A stretch of DNA of 64,000 bases, taken from assembly GCA_917880885.1 (NCBI GenBank), contig OU862906.1, positions 63,220,665 to 63,284,664 on the forward strand. Reading direction: 5' to 3'. This stretch comes from Limnephilus marmoratus. Lineage: Eukaryota > Arthropoda > Insecta > Trichoptera > Limnephilidae. The translations under genes and the position numbers were made by a program. The notes under the pieces were generated by a model. It saw nothing but the letters and a program-made list of their open reading frames with translations, made no database searches and was not told the DNA's origin. Shown in pieces: positions 63,406-64,000 of the stretch. Position 1 is the stretch's first letter; each line of letters opens with the position of its first letter.

Positions 63406-64000
63406 AAAAAATCAGAGGAATTTCTCAGAGCCTTTAGTCATAAAGTTATTAGATTCGAAATAAATGTTTGAATAACGCAGAAAAACACTTGTTAGTGAGA
63501 GCTTTTAAAATATTTATTTTACTCGTTAAATTAAACTAGCAAACATCTGCGGCCATAGTTGAAGATCTAAGTGGCACAGCGATGAGAACTTACGCTTTTG
63601 GTAAAGCATTTATTGATGTCTATGTATACCTACACTATGTTGCTATACTATTTTATTGTGGAGAGAGAACACCATTCTGAATAGAAATCCTTATCAAAAA
63701 TGAAAAGGCAATAGTAACAATATGCCTAAGCTTCTCATCAACCACTTCTAATCATTCAACATCAGTTCCTAAAAAAAAATAAGTTATCATCGTCCCTTCA
63801 TCTTCGTATTGTAGGAACAAAACGAAATAAACCGCTAAAATAATTTTAGGTACCTTTTAGAGAGAGATTTTTCGTTGCTCAAACACGAATAATAATAATA
63901 AACATCTCATAAATAATGTTGTCGCATATTAATATCTATGGCGTAAATCTTCAGCAATAAATGTATTCTAACCATTCCACGCATAGCATCGTCCAACAAA
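63406..64000. other. No recognisable feature
   Basis: AT-rich; nothing recognised. Confidence 0.45.

Overview
This window looks like a non-genic block from an arthropod, probably insect, nuclear genome. The bases are AT-rich, there is an interspersed TTAGG-type repeat tract, several tRNA-derived SINE families are present, and there are many decayed LINEs of insect type. I found no host gene: every long reading frame with recognisable homology belongs to a transposable element, and most are 5'-truncated, frameshifted or internally deleted. The insect order cannot be fixed from the sequence alone.

Layout. 0.5-3.5 kb: a short non-autonomous LINE derivative, a mariner relic and a nest of SINE-A copies. 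5.1-7.7 kb: a minus-strand LINE split by an 875-bp solo LTR. 8.2-17.2 kb: RT scraps, a TIR element (10.5-11.2 kb), paired inverted-repeat modules and TA-centred palindromes (11.9-13.1 kb), and pyrimidine-rich insect repeats. 17.9-19.5 kb: a LINE tail split by a foldback element with a 9-bp target duplication. 20.1-24.0 kb: the most complete LINE (endonuclease and RT, minus strand), with a Penelope-like fragment (GIY-YIG nuclease) inserted in it. 24.1-25.0 kb: a second foldback element. 25.5 kb: an RTE-like tail. 27.0-29.0 kb: a TIR element with an unassigned transposase-like protein. 29-42 kb: hammerhead-ribozyme-like motifs, several of them in inverted repeats including a perfect 330-bp palindrome, hAT MITEs, SINEs and further LINE tails. 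46.6-51.6 kb: a GC-rich foldback, an hAT element with an intact C-terminal transposase frame and a second truncated LINE tail with a 12-bp target duplication. 55.6-64 kb: two TIR elements carrying MADF-domain fragments, nested copies of the main LINE family and its short partner, another TIR element interrupted by a LINE, and SINEs.

How the parts relate. One LINE family dominates. Its RT tail occurs at least five times, and a roughly 430-bp non-autonomous partner sharing its 5' leader and structured 3' hairpin occurs about nine times. Nested insertions with target duplications give a relative order of activity: PLE into LINE, foldback into LINE, LINE into its own short partner, MITE into SINE, LTR into LINE. 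The most unusual signals are the recurrent hammerhead-like motifs in inverted repeats, the 9-bp-TSD foldback family carrying TTAGG repeats, the uncharacterised 1,977-bp TIR element and a small module that is flipped between two otherwise co-directional copies.
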